A stretch of 64,000 nt of DNA from contig CM037877.1 in NCBI GenBank assembly GCA_021292165.1, forward strand, positions 112,181,289-112,245,288, given 5' to 3'. Shown here one piece after another: positions 23,584 to 36,075 of this stretch. How positions within the stretch are numbered: position 1 is the stretch's first letter; each line of letters starts with the position of its first letter. Under the pieces are notes generated by a model. It had not been told where the DNA came from. It ran no database searches and worked only from the letters and a program-made list of their open reading frames with translations. Both the position numbers and the translations under genes were made by a program. Source of the stretch: Shinisaurus crocodilurus. Taxonomy: Eukaryota > Chordata > Lepidosauria > Squamata > Shinisauridae.

Positions 23584-23716
23584 CAGGTGAGGAACCTGTG
23601 GCCCTCCAGATGTGGCTTGACTACAACTTCCATCATCCCTAACAATGGCCATGTGGGCTGGGGCTGATAGGGGTTGGAGTCCAACATCATATGGAGGGCC
23701 GCAGCCCCTTCCCCTG
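23584..23716. mobile_element. Foldback hAT element, diverged
   Basis: It runs from CAGGTGAGGAACCTGTGG to CCCCTTCCCCTG. The flanks (CTAGCATA and CCCTAGTA) are similar but not identical. Confidence 0.72.
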
Positions 23717-24424
23717 CCCTAGTATCAAAACCCTGCTCCTAACAGGGTGTCCTCCTGACCCACCTGGTGCCTGATTGGAAGATACAATTCTCCCATCAAC
23801 CGCTGCTCCCGGTTCCAAGTGGCAGGGGAGGCTGCTGGCTCCTATCTCGGTGGGGCTCCTAATCCATTGCAGGCTTTATTTGGAGCTTTATAGGAGCTAT
23901 TCATGGTGCTGTACGCCACCCCCAAAATAGGTTCACCACCATGGAGCACCATGCATAGCTCCTATAAAGCTCCATATAAAAGCTGCAAGGGATAAGGAGC
24001 CCCACTGACATACCAGTCACCAACCTCCACTGCCCAATGGGCATTATGTCCTACAAAAAATTGTAATCATGGATTATCCTTGTTCCCCTCCACCCAAGTA
24101 AGGTGGTCTGGCTTATGGGTTTTTACATAAAAAAAACACTTTTAAAAACTATTTTGTTTTTTTTATGCTACCTATGGGTTTTGCCCATCTTCCCTTATCA
24201 CTCCCATCTCTGATTTAATAAAGCTTCTTAATTTGGAACTTGGGGGTCGACAACCTACTTTTGGCAAGCCCAGGGTTCATGCCTTTATGTGCCTTTGCAC
24301 TACAGGCTTAGCCTGGGGGATGATGGTTAATAATGTGAAAGGCTCAGCTCACCCTGTGGTGACACAGGAGCCAGCTAGTGGCTGCTGGCTGCCCCTTCTA
24401 GGGAAGTGCAAATATCGTAAAATC

Positions 24425-24835
24425 CATTCCGTCTATATTTCGCGGATTGTCAGGGGCCTTCATTCCATAGTCAGCTCATTAGTAGAATTGGATTTTTCAC
24501 AAATGCATTCGTACACATTTGCACAAATTCGGAGTTGCGCAAATTCACACTCCGAAAATGCACACACACACACGCACCAAATATGCAACTCCCTCAAAAA
24601 TGCATATTTTCATGCTTTAGCCTATGGGGGAAATGCACATATTTAGTCGGTGTTTTTTTAAATTTTATTTTACATATTTTTCTGTGACTAAATTTGTGTA
24701 AAATAAAAAAATGAAGCACAAGTCCTCTGAATCTATGTGACTCAGGAAACCCGGTCTGCTGCAGAATCCGTGGGTCGGGTTCTGAGAAATTTGAACTCAT
24801 TTGAGTCCATTGCAAATTTCTCTGACATCTGACCC
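24425..24835. repeat. AT-rich dispersed repeat (ATGCATATTTTCATGC type)
   Basis: Rich in CACAAATTCG, AATGCACATATTTAG and ATTTTCATGC words, with AAATTTCTCTGACATCTGAC at its right side. Related to 41366-41690 and 50560-50850. Confidence 0.5.
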
Positions 24836-25673
24836 CTAATTGATTGAGTCATATTTATGGGAACTGTGAAGACTGTGATTGACAATGCGGAAATGACAAT
24901 GCTTATTTTATGCATTATTATGCATAATTAAAGGGTGGGAATGCCCTTTAATTATTTTGGGGGGAAGGTTGTATGTGTGCTATATTAATAATTACACGTT
25001 TTTTAATATCCTGTGACCCTCTAACAGTCTTACTCAGTTATGTGGATTAACAAATAGACCCCATACATATAGAGATAGTTCAGAATCTATTGATCGCTCG
25101 CTGCTAGGATTTTGGTTGCCAGAAACTGGAGGAGTAATGTTATCCCCACGTTGAATGGTTGTGTAAAGTTTGGAAGGTTGCAGAGATGACTAAATTAACT
25201 TGAGTGTGTCCGTTTAAGAGTGGTACACAAAAGACTGTCGGTCTTTCCAGTATCTGGCACCCTTTTATTGTCTTTATGAGGGCTAGATACAACTTGGATA
25301 TTGACAGATAGAAAAGTTTTTCCTTGTTATAGTCTGATCAAGAGGTGAAGCTTACCAATTTTTGACAAATGGTTTAATTATTTTGCTTTTTCATGTTTAA
25401 TAACATACTACCTGTTTAGAATGACACTTTGCAGGAATGTTAGATGCTTGGTTTTTTGCGTGAATGTTATATTGTTTATACTGTAGTAGTAGTATTATTA
25501 TAATACATATAAGGAAATATAACAATTCATTAGGAAAGGAATTTGCCCAAGCCTGGTAGTATGCCATCAAAACTAGTTTAAATTGATGGTGATGGTGGAT
25601 TTTTAGTTTTTATTGATTCTGCTAATTTTTTTATTGGTTCTGCTAATTTATTACTGAATTTTACCATATTTGA

Positions 25674-25675
<2 letters not shown>

Positions 25676-25706
<31 letters not shown>
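25676..25706. repeat. (TG)n microsatellite
   Basis: Pure TG run. Confidence 0.95.
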
Positions 25707-25707
<1 letters not shown>

Positions 25708-26202
25708 ATGCTACCCTAGGAATTGTGTAAATGGAACATTTACAATGTTTAAATACTACATATATTTCAGAGAGAACGCATGCCTTCAAATAAAGACAAG
25801 ATTGGTCTCCCAGTGCATTTGCTCTATTCCCCCCATAGTAAGAGGAACAAGGAGGGAGGAAGCCCTGGGTCATCAACAGCTGAGCATACAGAAACCTGAA
25901 GTGTAAGTCACAGCAGAATAGGCATCAGAGCTGGACAGAGCGCAGACCTGGGTACCAGAGAACGCCGAGTCAATTGCAGACACTGAGTCAATTGCAGAGT
26001 CAACCTTTAGATTCTACCTAAATTGAGAAGTTAAGCCAAAGTGAGGCTGGTATGCAAGGGAAATTGATAGGTAAGCTGGCAGTTAGGAAAGGGAGATGGA
26101 GCGAACATGGGCAGGGGGTCCTAACGCAAAGCTTGGGAACCATACAAGAGCATTTATAGCCAGGGCCAGGACCTCTGTGGCAGAGGTGAGCAGAAGGTAA
26201 TA

Positions 26203-26451
26203 CAGCAATACCTTTGATTGCAGGTAACTCGGTTTGAGAGCGTTTTGCAAGACAAGCAAATTTTTAAATATTTATTTATTTATTACTTGATATACAAGCG
26301 ACGTCTTGCAATACAAGTACTGTAGTACGGCTTAAATTAAAAATCTCTGTACACATTTTTTTGGGGGGGGGATTTCGTTTTGATATAAGAGTGTTTTGGA
26401 TTACAAGCACATTTCCGGAACGAATTATGCTCTCAATCCAACGCAGGACTG
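26203..26451. mobile_element. Tc1/mariner-like element, older copy
   Basis: It starts CAGCAATACCTTTGATTG after TA and ends near GCTCTCAATCCAACGCAGGA followed by CTG and TA. It shares TTGGATTACAAGCAC and GGAACGAATTATGCTCTC with 52515-52776. Confidence 0.75.
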
Positions 26452-26453
26452 TA

Positions 26454-26512
26454 ATTCCAGATGTTTTGGACTTCAACTCCCAGAAGCCCCTGCCAGCATG
26501 GCCAAGGGCCAG
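26454..26512. mobile_element. Partial foldback hAT (core only)
   Basis: TTCCAGATGTTTTGGACTTC, CAACTCCCAGAAGCCCC and CAGCATGGCCAAGGGCC remain, wedged between a mariner-like element and the hAT at 26526. Confidence 0.65.
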
Positions 26513-26525
26513 TAATGCTCTAGGG

Positions 26526-26909
26526 CAGGGGTGGGCAGAAGGTAGATCTGAAACTACTGGTAGATCTCTGGATGATTTGCAGTAGATCAGCAAAGATTCC
26601 TGACTCCCTGATGTTTAACAATGGCAGCACACACACACACAAAGATCTCTCCCCCCACTGCTGCCCCCAAATGATACTGCTGAAATGAAGAAAGCTTGGG
26701 GTAACCAGCTGTTGATTTTTGTGTGGAAGGACTGTGAGCACTATTCTGTTCTGGTACTCAGAACAGTACCTGGGCTCAGAATTCTTTAATTCTAAGTATA
26801 CGGTTTTTGCACCAGGGTCTGGTTGGTAGATTTCAGGGTTCTAGTAAAAAACAAACAAACAAACAAAAAACAAAGTAGATCCCACAAGCTTGAAGTTTGT
26901 CAAGCCCTG
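26526..26909 (+). mobile_element. Non-autonomous hAT element (384 bp)
   Basis: Ends are CAGGGGTGGGCAGAAGG and TTTGTCAAGCCCTG. The octamer CTCTAGGG flanks it exactly at 26518-26525 and 26910-26917. It holds an (AAAC)n run near 26850. A partial relative starts at 8146. Confidence 0.9.
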
Positions 26910-27664
26910 CTCTAGGGAATCAGTGGGGTGTAGAACAAGACTTGTCTTTCTTCTTGCACTTACAAATCCCAGATTATTCCAACAGTGAGACTCACATCTG
27001 ATCCCATCCCTAATTATGAAATGCTAAAAGAGGGGAAATGGGAGAGGAGAACTAGCAGCTGAAGAGGCCTGAAGAAAAATATTTATAGATAACCCAGTTG
27101 AAGACAGATATTGCTGTATCAGGCAGATGTTAAAAATGTAGATTTCAGATTCTATGGCTGGATTAGAGAGAGATCACTCAGTTAAAAGTATTTGAGCATA
27201 CCCTAGGACAAAACATGTCCACGACCATCTCTCCGGCAGAGGCAGAAGAAATGAAATGTGGGTTAAAAGCCCAAGTCTCTGTATTCTGAACACTTCCAAA
27301 CAAGTGCATCTAATTTCCCCCCTTTTTACAGCAGGCAAAGGAGGCCAGGAAAACACAGGCACACAAAGGCTTCCTGATTGCACAAGGCACTGAAGAAAAT
27401 TAGCAATTAAAAGCAATTACATTACAGTGTGAAGTTAGAGGAGGTTTCATTAAGAGCAATTTGGCAATTTCCATATCAGTTCATGGCATTCATTAAGACT
27501 GTAAAACATGCCTTTTCTGAAAAGCTCAAGAGACCCTAATGATTCAGCCTCATTCTAACAATCACCATCAGCAAGGTGAGACTGAGCCATTATTGGCAAG
27601 CTAAAATTAACATGGGGTTGCTGAGGTCTACCTTGGCATTGGGTAGCCAAGAAAAATGCATCTG

Positions 27665-27757
27665 TAGCCTTCCCAAACCTGGCGCCCTCCAGATGTGTTG
27701 TTGGTCTACAACTCCCATAATCCCCAGCCAGCATGGCCAATGGCCAGGTTGGGGAAG
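27665..27757. mobile_element. Foldback hAT element, internally deleted
   Basis: Both ends (AGCCTTCCCAAACCTGG and CCAGGTTGGGGAAGGC) are present around a CTACAACTCCCATAATCC core; part of the right arm is missing. Confidence 0.75.
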
Positions 27758-28299
27758 GCAGATCTGCTATCCATAAGGGCACAGGATTCAGGGCGGTGTC
27801 TACTAGGCAATTCCACAGAAGGGCAGAAAAACTACATAACGGGATATTGAGTTGGAGAGTTTGCTGTGCTGAGAATCCATTTCCAGATGCTTTCCCTTCC
27901 CCCACACCCTTAAAAAAAAAGCCAGGTTTCTAGCTATGATGTTTGCAGAGCATGCTCTGGCTGTGTGCTTGCCTGCTTGTACTTCTGCTGCTGCTAGCAG
28001 GCAAAGTGACCCTAGAGGCAAAGCATTTAGGATGGGTTCACCCCAGTCAAGTTTGACCATTTGAGATTTGACAACTGCAACATCTTCAAGTGGCAACTTG
28101 CCTGCATGAATGGCCCACCACAGATCTAACACCATGGAAGGAATGTTCGTATCTCCACCAGACCTCACCTCACATTCAGTGCCTCCCAAGTATCGTTCAG
28201 ACATTCCGCTGCAACTCAGCAGGGAGTGAGGAATTGGATGATGTACCTGGAAATATGGCTCAGCTGCCTGTATATTATTCAGGCAGGTCATAAAGAAAT

Positions 28300-29250
28300 A
28301 TGCTTGTGTCCATTACGAGATTAGGTTTCTCTCGTGTTCTTGGCAATAATGCAGCCATCTTACCTCCAATAGTCAGGCCTGTTGGGCAAAATCTATTGTT
28401 AAATGCCAGACTCTGGATATGGACGAAGAGTACTCTATGTCCACTGGTGGAAAACGTGTTCTCTACTCCACTTAGGCTTGTTTTTTTACCTTCCAAAGGG
28501 TCGTCCTAATTATCTGGAGAACATAAATGTCCCCAAATACTGTTTGATTTTTTCCAGGGCTAGGTTTAACTGTCTGCCTGGATGGCTGTTTCTCAGGTAC
28601 TCCTTTTAATGAATGGTTTTGCCCCGGTAGGTATGAGGCTATAGAAACCTTAGCCCATATCTTTTTTGTATGTAGCTTCGATAAAGATGATCAAAATAGA
28701 TTATTAACTCGTATCCTATTGAAATACTGAGGATGGACTTTTGAATGGTATCTGGTTTACTTACTAGCACATGAGAAAAATAATAATAACAGAAACCATG
28801 GCCAGATTTCTTTTTTCGGTTGCAAAGGCATGTAAAAGGATTATCCGCTTAAATTCAACTTGTGTTGTCTCTTCCCTAGTTTATATATGTACCTTATATC
28901 TTAATTTTTATATCCTAATTTACCATCCTGTATATTTTAGTTCACGCCTCTTAATCTATTGTGTCATATATCATAGTCTGTATGTTTTAATTTAGCATAT
29001 AACATTTTTGGGTTGGTGATTTTAAAATCCTTTGTTATTTCAGTCCACATACTTTAATTTATCTTATGTTAAACTTTACTGTTTTGGGTGTGTCTTTGGT
29101 TCAACACCCATGCTGCAGAGAATTAACTGGTTGTTCCAAAACCATCTGATATATTCAAGTATTTATATTAAATATATCTATGTGTTTCCCAGATTTATCC
29201 AATCCTGTAGTTGTATTTGTTAAGAAAAATAATTTTGATTAAAAAAACTA
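28300..29250 (+). mobile_element. Degenerate non-LTR retrotransposon 3' end (clade uncertain)
   Basis: Broken plus-strand frames include RARFNCLPG (near 28560) and, near 28619-28690, C-P-G-R-Y-E-A-I-ETLAHIFFVC, the terminal C...H-x4-C motif of several non-LTR elements. An AT-rich 3' region ends in AATTTTGATTAAAAAAA near 29250. It could be R4/Dong-like, Jockey-like or L1-like. Confidence 0.6.
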
Positions 29251-29559
29251 CTTTGGACCTATTGAATCTTTTTCTTTCATCAAGTCGGTCTAGCACATCA
29301 GCTAGAGAAGCATAATGGCAAAGAAGAGTTCCCCCAATCAAGACTCCAGCTGCTCATCTTTTCTTCCTGTCCTTAGGATATAAGGACACCTCTAGCTGAT
29401 TGAGAGTAGGCCCAGGAAGTACTTCTTCACCCAACATATAATCAGCTGATGGTATTCAGGGAAGGGTACCGGCATAGATGGTACAAAAGAGGGATTCAGA
29501 CAACCATTTTAAAAAGTGGGGGGGGGGGAGAATGGGGTCAGAACAGGGACAAATCTGGA

Positions 29560-30650
29560 AACACATGGAACGTACCACAAAATAAAAATATGCTAGGGGA
29601 CAGAATATTAAAATTGTATTGACAGAATTAGAAAAGCAAATTTCATTGGTAATAATTTATAATGCAATTCACATGTACAAAACAGAGGGGGGGAGGAATA
29701 CTGAATACAAATACCAGAAATACATACAGCACATTATTAGAAATACCAAACTTTGCAGTGCAGCATGGATATAAAGTTACCTGGAAGTCCATCGATGCAG
29801 ACACGAGCTCTTAATATTCTGAATAAATCCCAATGGGAGGCCCACTGATTTAGTTCAGATGATCCTTGTTCATGGGAAAGATAGCAGAAGAAAAGCAAAT
29901 ATCCCGTTGTAAATCAGTGGCAATATACAGGTCATTAATAGTTTGGACTGTGAAGCGACATTCTGCTGGTAGAGACTGCAGCATGAGTCCACTAAGATCA
30001 CTACAAGCAATACATTTGAAACCAATGGATTCTCTTTCCACTGAAGGAGATTCACCTTCTCACAATCTACTAAGGTCATAGATAGACTCTGGCAATTATA
30101 GATTTTTTTCAACTTGAATCTTGTGCACAAGATTCAACTGGGGGGGGGGGCTATAATTGCCTGAGTCCATCTACGACCTTCGTAAACAATCACAGGTATT
30201 CACGGAGGAAAGAATGCATCTTTTATATATTGAATGAGTTGCTCTTAGAAGTCCTGAGAGATGGCAATGCAAGTCTGTCTGCCATGAGCAGAATTTTGAA
30301 ATAATCACTAATGCCCACTACACACGGCACATTGGCTTTTTTCATGGCACTATCTTTCTTATGAATAAGAATCATACTAAATGGATCAACGCATCAGCCA
30401 TTTATCAGGATTTATTCAGAATATTTAAAGATCTCATCTGCATTGATGGTTTTATGCGCACTTTATACCTACATTGGACAGTGGATGTTATTTCTTCTCA
30501 TGTGCTGCATGTATATTTGGGCATTTATATTTCTAGCATTTTTTGTCCATCTTCTGCAAATGTTGTATTACAGATTGTCATTATAGCCTGTTTTTCCAAT
30601 TATATTGTGTTCATGTTTGCTGTTCTTATAGTTTATTATTTTTGAAGAGG
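29560..30650. repeat. Inverted pair of an AT-rich element
   Basis: The left arm (29560-29885) and the right arm (30340-30645) match in opposite orientation: TGGGATTTATTCAGAATATT (left, minus strand) against CAGGATTTATTCAGAATATT at 30407-30426, and CTGCATCGATGG against CTGCATTGATGG. Parts of the arms look protein-coding but are full of stops. Confidence 0.65.
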
Positions 30651-31094
30651 GATTCAACAAATCCATGGAGGATAGGCCTATTAAAATCTGTTAGCCATTC
30701 CACGATTCCTTCATAATCTTTCTTCTTCACTTTTCCCGTATTCTCCATTATCTTTTTCTGCTTGGTCAACTGTGGATTTCTGCTCCCATCTCTTGCTTGC
30801 ATATGTTTGCTTTGGCTGCCTCTTTCATTTGGAATGCTGTCTGAGTCTGCCTGCCGAGATCCTGTCAGTTCAATCCCTTCCAGCCATCTGAAAACGGACT
30901 TGTTACTGCATACTTGATTTTAGGCTCAGGGGGTCCCCAAAAATGTGGCATTTCCTTCTCACAGTGCCTCTGATATGGAAGCAGGATATCTTTTTTGTGA
31001 GAGGGCGGAATAGAGGCATAAGGTATGCTTGCTGTCTTGTGGAAACCTTAGGAAGGGCAGTGCACCAAGGAGGATTCCAGAAACAGCCTAGATC

Positions 31095-31411
31095 AGATGT
31101 GGGCAACCTTACCTGGGGGCCAATTTAGGCCCACCTGGGAGCCAATTCCAGCCATTCAGGGTTCCCCAGGTAGCCATGCCTCCTTCCCCTGGTCCTACCC
31201 CCTTTTCGCCAACCCCCAAACATTTGGTGGTTTCATGGCTTTTATGCAGCTTTCCCTCCCCCCACTCTAAAAGGTTGAAATGCCTCTCCTAAAAGGCATT
31301 TGAGTTTAAGCTCAAATATGCTGATATTTTTCAGCCCCACCTGCCACTGGAATGTGGCCCCTGAGAGATTCTCTGATATTGAATTCGGCCCTTGGGCTGA
31401 AAGGGGTTCCT
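31095..31411 (+). mobile_element. hAT element, same family as 10613
   Basis: It has GATGTGGGCAACCTTACC at the left, about two diverged GGGAGCCAATTCCAGCC-type units, and GGGCTGAAAGGGGTTCCTGG at the right. No TSD. Confidence 0.7.
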
Positions 31412-32416
31412 GGATCATGCTCAAGATGGGAGCATTCTTAAAGCAGTAAAGCAGAGACCACCAAACAAGTCAATAAAACATTTTATTTAAATAGGAGAAA
31501 TAACTCAACACAAGGGGGGGGGGGAGAGACATAACAGTGAATGAAAACGTGAGTTAAATGTCAGTTGGGACAGAAGCTGGGAATGAGTTAAGTTCCCAAC
31601 ACTGAAATGCTCATTGTAGCAACTCTTGCAGCGCATTCAGTTCCTGCTCAGGGCTTGACTATATTTCTTTTCTGTGGCCTAGATCACTGTCATCGTCACC
31701 CACAGCTCCGAGAGATCCTAGTAATACTCATTCTTCTGGCTGAAATGGATCTTTTCAAAACTGGTGGGGAATTTGGGCTACAAGAAGCAAAAAGCAAAAG
31801 GGACGCTGAAGGAAAGTCCATTCCTAAAGCAGTCCTGAGCTTCAAAGCTCACATGGAATACTACGCTGTGACCGGAAGAGTGCACAACAACACAGCTACT
31901 CACCTGAATGTCAAAAGGAGAAGAGATTGTGTCATGCAAACAGCTTAGAGTTCCTGCAGTCAATACAATTGTGCACAATAATCATGCCCATCTATTCCTC
32001 TCAGCAAATTCAAAGGGGCAGCATTGCTGTTTTCTGCTCCCCAGAGGAATTCCCTTGTTAGACCAAAAGCCTGGCAAGTTTGCATTACAAACCTCTTGGG
32101 AGCACCGGGTCTCATGAGCACATAGCTAGTTAAACAACACTTCAGTCACTGGAAAAGCTGATTTTCTTACATTCATTTTAAAGCGAAGTCCGTACACCAG
32201 AGACGTAAAAGGGTATTACATTTTATTCTAATATCTGCTGGAGACGCAAAAGCAAAGCCCAGGGATAAAAAGCCATTTAAGATACGCCCGTGAAAGCTCC
32301 AGCTAAGGTTAGCTGAAGAAGACAAGTTCGCTGAATTCTAATGAAAGAGTAACGTCCTATACAGACATTACTATGGTTTGTATTCCTTATCTCTGGTTAA
32401 GCATTACATCTGAATA

Positions 32417-32934
32417 CAGGGCTGGTGTCAAGGGTAGGCATGGTTGGGCACATGCCAAGGGCCCAAACCCCAGCAGGGTCCCACTGAGAAGAGCCCCTTG
32501 GAGTTGCGCCTCCTCTTCACTATTGCAACCTTCTTGTTCACCTGCTTCTCGCTCCGGTAGATATTGGTTGCAGTGGTGAGAAGGAGGAGCAGTAGATGCC
32601 ACTGCCTACTTGCTCACTGGCTCTCTGCCTGTCAAGCAGGCAAGTGGTAGCAATGATGAGAAAGAGGAGGAGGAGCAATGAGAATGAAGACTTACTGAGG
32701 GAGGGGCGCAATTGAGGGCGTCTTTCATAGATTTCATAGATCATAGAGTTGGAAGGGGCCTACAAGGCCATCGAGTCCAACCCCCTGCTCAATGCAGGAA
32801 ACTAGAGGAGGGGTCTCCCATCCAAGTAATAACCAGGCCTGACCCTGCTTAGTTTTCCACACTCAGACAAGCTGAGCTAGCGTGAGCCACAGGCCTGTAT
32901 CCCAAGGGCCATCCAAAACCTGGAGTCTGCACCA
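32417..32934 (+). mobile_element. Non-autonomous hAT element interrupted by the 5S-SINE
   Basis: It starts CAGGGCTGGTG and ends in TCTGCACCA, flanked on both sides by the exact octamer TCTGAATA (32409-32416 and 32935-32942). Without the SINE it is about 340 bp. It is the same family as 9256-9620 (shared CAAGGGTAGGCATGGTTGGG). Confidence 0.88.
32723..32900 (-). mobile_element. 5S rRNA-derived SINE with CR1-like tail, copy 2
   Basis: A minus-strand copy with the same start and end points as 39173-39350 and two substitutions between them. It is inserted near the right end of the hAT element 32417-32934, splitting sequence that is contiguous in the related hAT copy at 9256-9620. No clear TSD is seen, which is usual for CR1-type retroposition. 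Confidence 0.88.
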
Positions 32935-32944
32935 TCTGAATACC

Positions 32945-34790
32945 TCCTTAATCATGGTTAAAAATTGGCCATAAACCAGGTATGTAACCATGACTTGATG
33001 TGAGTTTATAAACAATGGCTAAAGTATTGCATCTGCATGAAAACAAGGATGATTAATATAGTTTCCTTGCCCCTCCAATGTCGCTGCTTAGCAATGTGAC
33101 AAGCAGCTGTTGCACCCAGTGAAGACAGGACTTAGCCTGACAACCAACCATGGTTTCGCTGTATATTTAGGGTCTTCATCAGAACAAAGACCCCAAAACA
33201 TCATGTAGAGCGCTAGCTATGGAGGAACATTGTGTCTGCACTGTGCCCAATTGCTTGGACACCAAAATGAACAGAAGTTGTTTTAGGGGTGCTCACAGTG
33301 GGCCAGTGCACATGATCAAACACAGCCATGATCAAAATTAGATTGCATACTCTAACGTGCAAAAGAGGTCCCAACTGAAGCTGAAGGAATATCATGCATT
33401 TACCGGTACTCATTTCTCTTAATTCATTTTAAATTTCAAGCCTTCCCTGTTTAATGGACAGTTTTAGGAAAAATGGAATTAACGCTACAATCCTAAACTG
33501 GCGGGGCCTGCAGCAGCTGCCTGCAAATGTTGGGTGCTGTCGCCTGACCTGTCTGTACAACTCACTGCTCTGGCCTCGAGTGCATCATTTCTGTTGCATC
33601 TCTGCATCGACTGTGCTTGGATCATTCAGTCACTCCCCAACACACAGCAGAACTGCCTGCCCTCAGAGGTGGCCGCGCTATGCGTCTCTGCATGAGGCAT
33701 TGATCAGGGCTTGCCTCCTTCCACAGATACCTCTCTTGGCACTCACCAGGCTCCCTGCCCCTCCTGATATTTTATTAAGATTTTTTTTAAAAAAAATTAA
33801 CTGGGGGGCCTGATTTGCTGCAAAGCGCAATCTTTATTTGGGTTCAAAAGAGTGGCTTTGTGTTTTGGAGCTCAGACCCGCACCTCTGTCTTGTACTTAG
33901 CTTCTTGGGCAAGTTACTTTTCTCTTAATCTCACCAGTTTGCCTTCCGGGAAATGAGTGTTTTGTGACCAGCCATGCCAGCCATTATATGAATTGCCAAG
34001 GTGCCACCCATGAGAGCCATTTTAGGGGAGCACCCATGACACACTCAAAATTCCCAATGTGCCCAACAACCCAAAAAGTTTGGGAACCCCCGCACAAAGG
34101 TGAGTGGGGGCTGGTCCTTTGCAGGCAGGCAGTTCCATTTGGAAAACACCGTTTTAGAAAGATAATGAGAGGGAGTTTGAAAAGGAAAACATTTACCGCT
34201 GCTCCAGTTTTACCAAAGCAGGGATACTTGCTCTGCTGCTGCTTACCATTCCAACAGCTTTCAATAAGATGTAAATAATCAAGTGCTTTCAGAGTTGTGT
34301 GGCTAAAAACAATGAGATCCACAGCTGCAAATGCAGAGACACTAGAGAAAATCCATTGTTAACCCTCCCGTATTCCTCATTTGTATCTCTGTAGAAAGGA
34401 ATAAAAAGACCTTGCAAATGACTAGTGCTCATGGCATTTACTTCCCACTGTACAGGAGAAGCAACATGTATTCTGTTAAGGCATTTAGATCAAACACACT
34501 TTGGATGAACATAAGAGAACCTCAAATTATTTGGTGTGCGCTCACACATTACTTGGAAGCACTATCAATGTGTTAACTATTCTTGGTCTCTCTCTGGCCA
34601 CAGCCGCACACAGCAACATAGACTATCAAGTGTGATTTAGGTATTCATGGGCTTTTCCTGTCTCTATGACTTGTTCCCCACAATCTGAGAATAGGTCACA
34701 GAGTTGGCTCAGATAAATGCAGTACACCTCTGTCCAAACATGAATGATGTGCCTGACAGCTCAAGACTGGCTCCCACTGAGACCACATGG
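32945..34790. other. Intergenic interval with weak repeat traces
   Basis: A fragment near 33975-34095 (GGTGCCACCCATGAGAGCCA ... AAGTTTGGGAACCCC) resembles the ends of the hAT at 37612-38366. Nothing else is recognisable. Confidence 0.55.
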
Positions 34791-34801
34791 ATTAGACCAG
34801 T

Positions 34802-34941
34802 CAGGGTTCTCCAACCTTGGATCCCCAGATGTTTTTGGCCTACAACTCCCAGCATGCCCCAGCCAGCTATGCTACGCTGGCTGGGGCATGCTGGGAGTTG
34901 TAGGCCAAAAGCATCTGGGGACCTAAGGTTGGAGAACCCTG
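34802..34941. mobile_element. Foldback hAT element (140 bp) with inverted flanks
   Basis: It is almost identical in plan to 11566-11705 (CAGGGTTCTCCAACCTTGG and complement). The flanks are not a direct duplication: ATTAGACCAGT on the left is mirrored by its reverse complement on the right, so the palindrome spans 34791-34952. Confidence 0.92.
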
Positions 34942-34959
34942 ACTGGTCTAATTACTGGA

Positions 34960-35860
34960 TTAGACTCTCGGGAAAAAATAGCCTCCGATCAGGCCCACAC
35001 AGGAAGAATGAAGGTCTGAACTCAAGAGAATATAAGTTACCCTGAACAGCGTATCAATATAACGCCTTTTTAAAAACATAAGACTTTGCATTACTTATTT
35101 TATACAAAGCTTGCAGTCGGTTGCAAATGTACTGGCATGCTTTGATAGGAAGGCAATTTATATAATTACATATGTAATATGTAACATTTCCACGCCAAGA
35201 TTCAGCTATCAAAAATAATTAAATTAGCAATTTTTACCTAGAAAACGGTCCATTAATGCTCATAAAGAATTTCATACAGATTTTCAGAAATGACAGCTGT
35301 TTAAGCCTGCCAGAGCTCTTTCATATTCTTTGACTGCTATTTACAGAAATAACATAGTCAAAGGAAGCTACAGGAAACTCTAAGTTATGTTCATATAACC
35401 ACTATATGTATATTATATTACATATATATAATTTCCAGTTTACAACATCTTGTCACATTGTGTGCCAACATGTTCAGAGTATATCAAAAGAAACAAGCGA
35501 TTGGCTTGCGGGGAGGAAGCGTGTTAAATAGGCATTGTGCCCCCCCCAACCCTGGGGCCAGGTTTTGTGACTGGAAGGGGAAGTGATGCCTCTCTGACTT
35601 GTTCTGCTCCATCCCCAACCCAGGATCTAGCTTTGGGATGCAATGCCTCCCTCCAGTGAAACCAGCTCCCGGGTCTGGGAGAGGGAAGCATATCATTTCC
35701 ACCCCGTCCCTTTCCCAAATAAGATTCTGGGCAATGTGGGGAGGCATTACAAGATGGCGTGGCTTAGAGGTGGATGATTTGGGAAGCAGCAGTGCTGAGT
35801 GGGGGCAGGATAAAAAATAGCGTCCCCACCCTGAACTCGCATGTATTATATTTATTAATT
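34960..35860. other. Interval downstream of PIGG, nothing recognised
   Basis: AT-rich to 35480, then a GC-rich block with CCAGCTCCCGGG and CCCCAACCC words at 35500-35720. It creates a 159-codon minus frame without domain features. Confidence 0.5.
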
Positions 35861-35871
35861 CAGACACAGTG

Positions 35872-36075
35872 GGCTGGATCCAGGATTTGCCTCCTTGCAA
35901 AAGGTCAGTCTGCCCAATTGGGGGGGGGATCCCCCCCCTCCCCACCACCAGTAGGGTCTCCATACTCTCTGTGTAGCATTTTCAGGGAGCTGGAGGAGCT
36001 GCCATGGGGAGGAGCGGGCGGGGAAATCCACTTCCACCAGCACGGTTGATCCAGCTTAAATCGGGATCCAACCCA
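35872..36075. mobile_element. TIR element, GGGTTGGATCCAG family
   Basis: GGGCTGGATCCAGGATTTGC on the left and ATCGGGATCCAACCCA on the right, with the same CCCAATTGGGGG interior as 14586-14823. Confidence 0.72.

Noticed and set aside
27803..28291. 162-codon minus-strand frame
   Set aside because: Long, but no domain or pattern of conservation can be seen, and it runs across a repeat margin.
31607..31948. 113-codon plus-strand open frame (contains KTGGEFGLQEAKSKRDAEGK)
   Set aside because: The composition is fairly protein-like, but no domain is recognised, there is no partner exon, and no convincing splice sites flank it. It fits chance in 64 kb of six-frame sequence.
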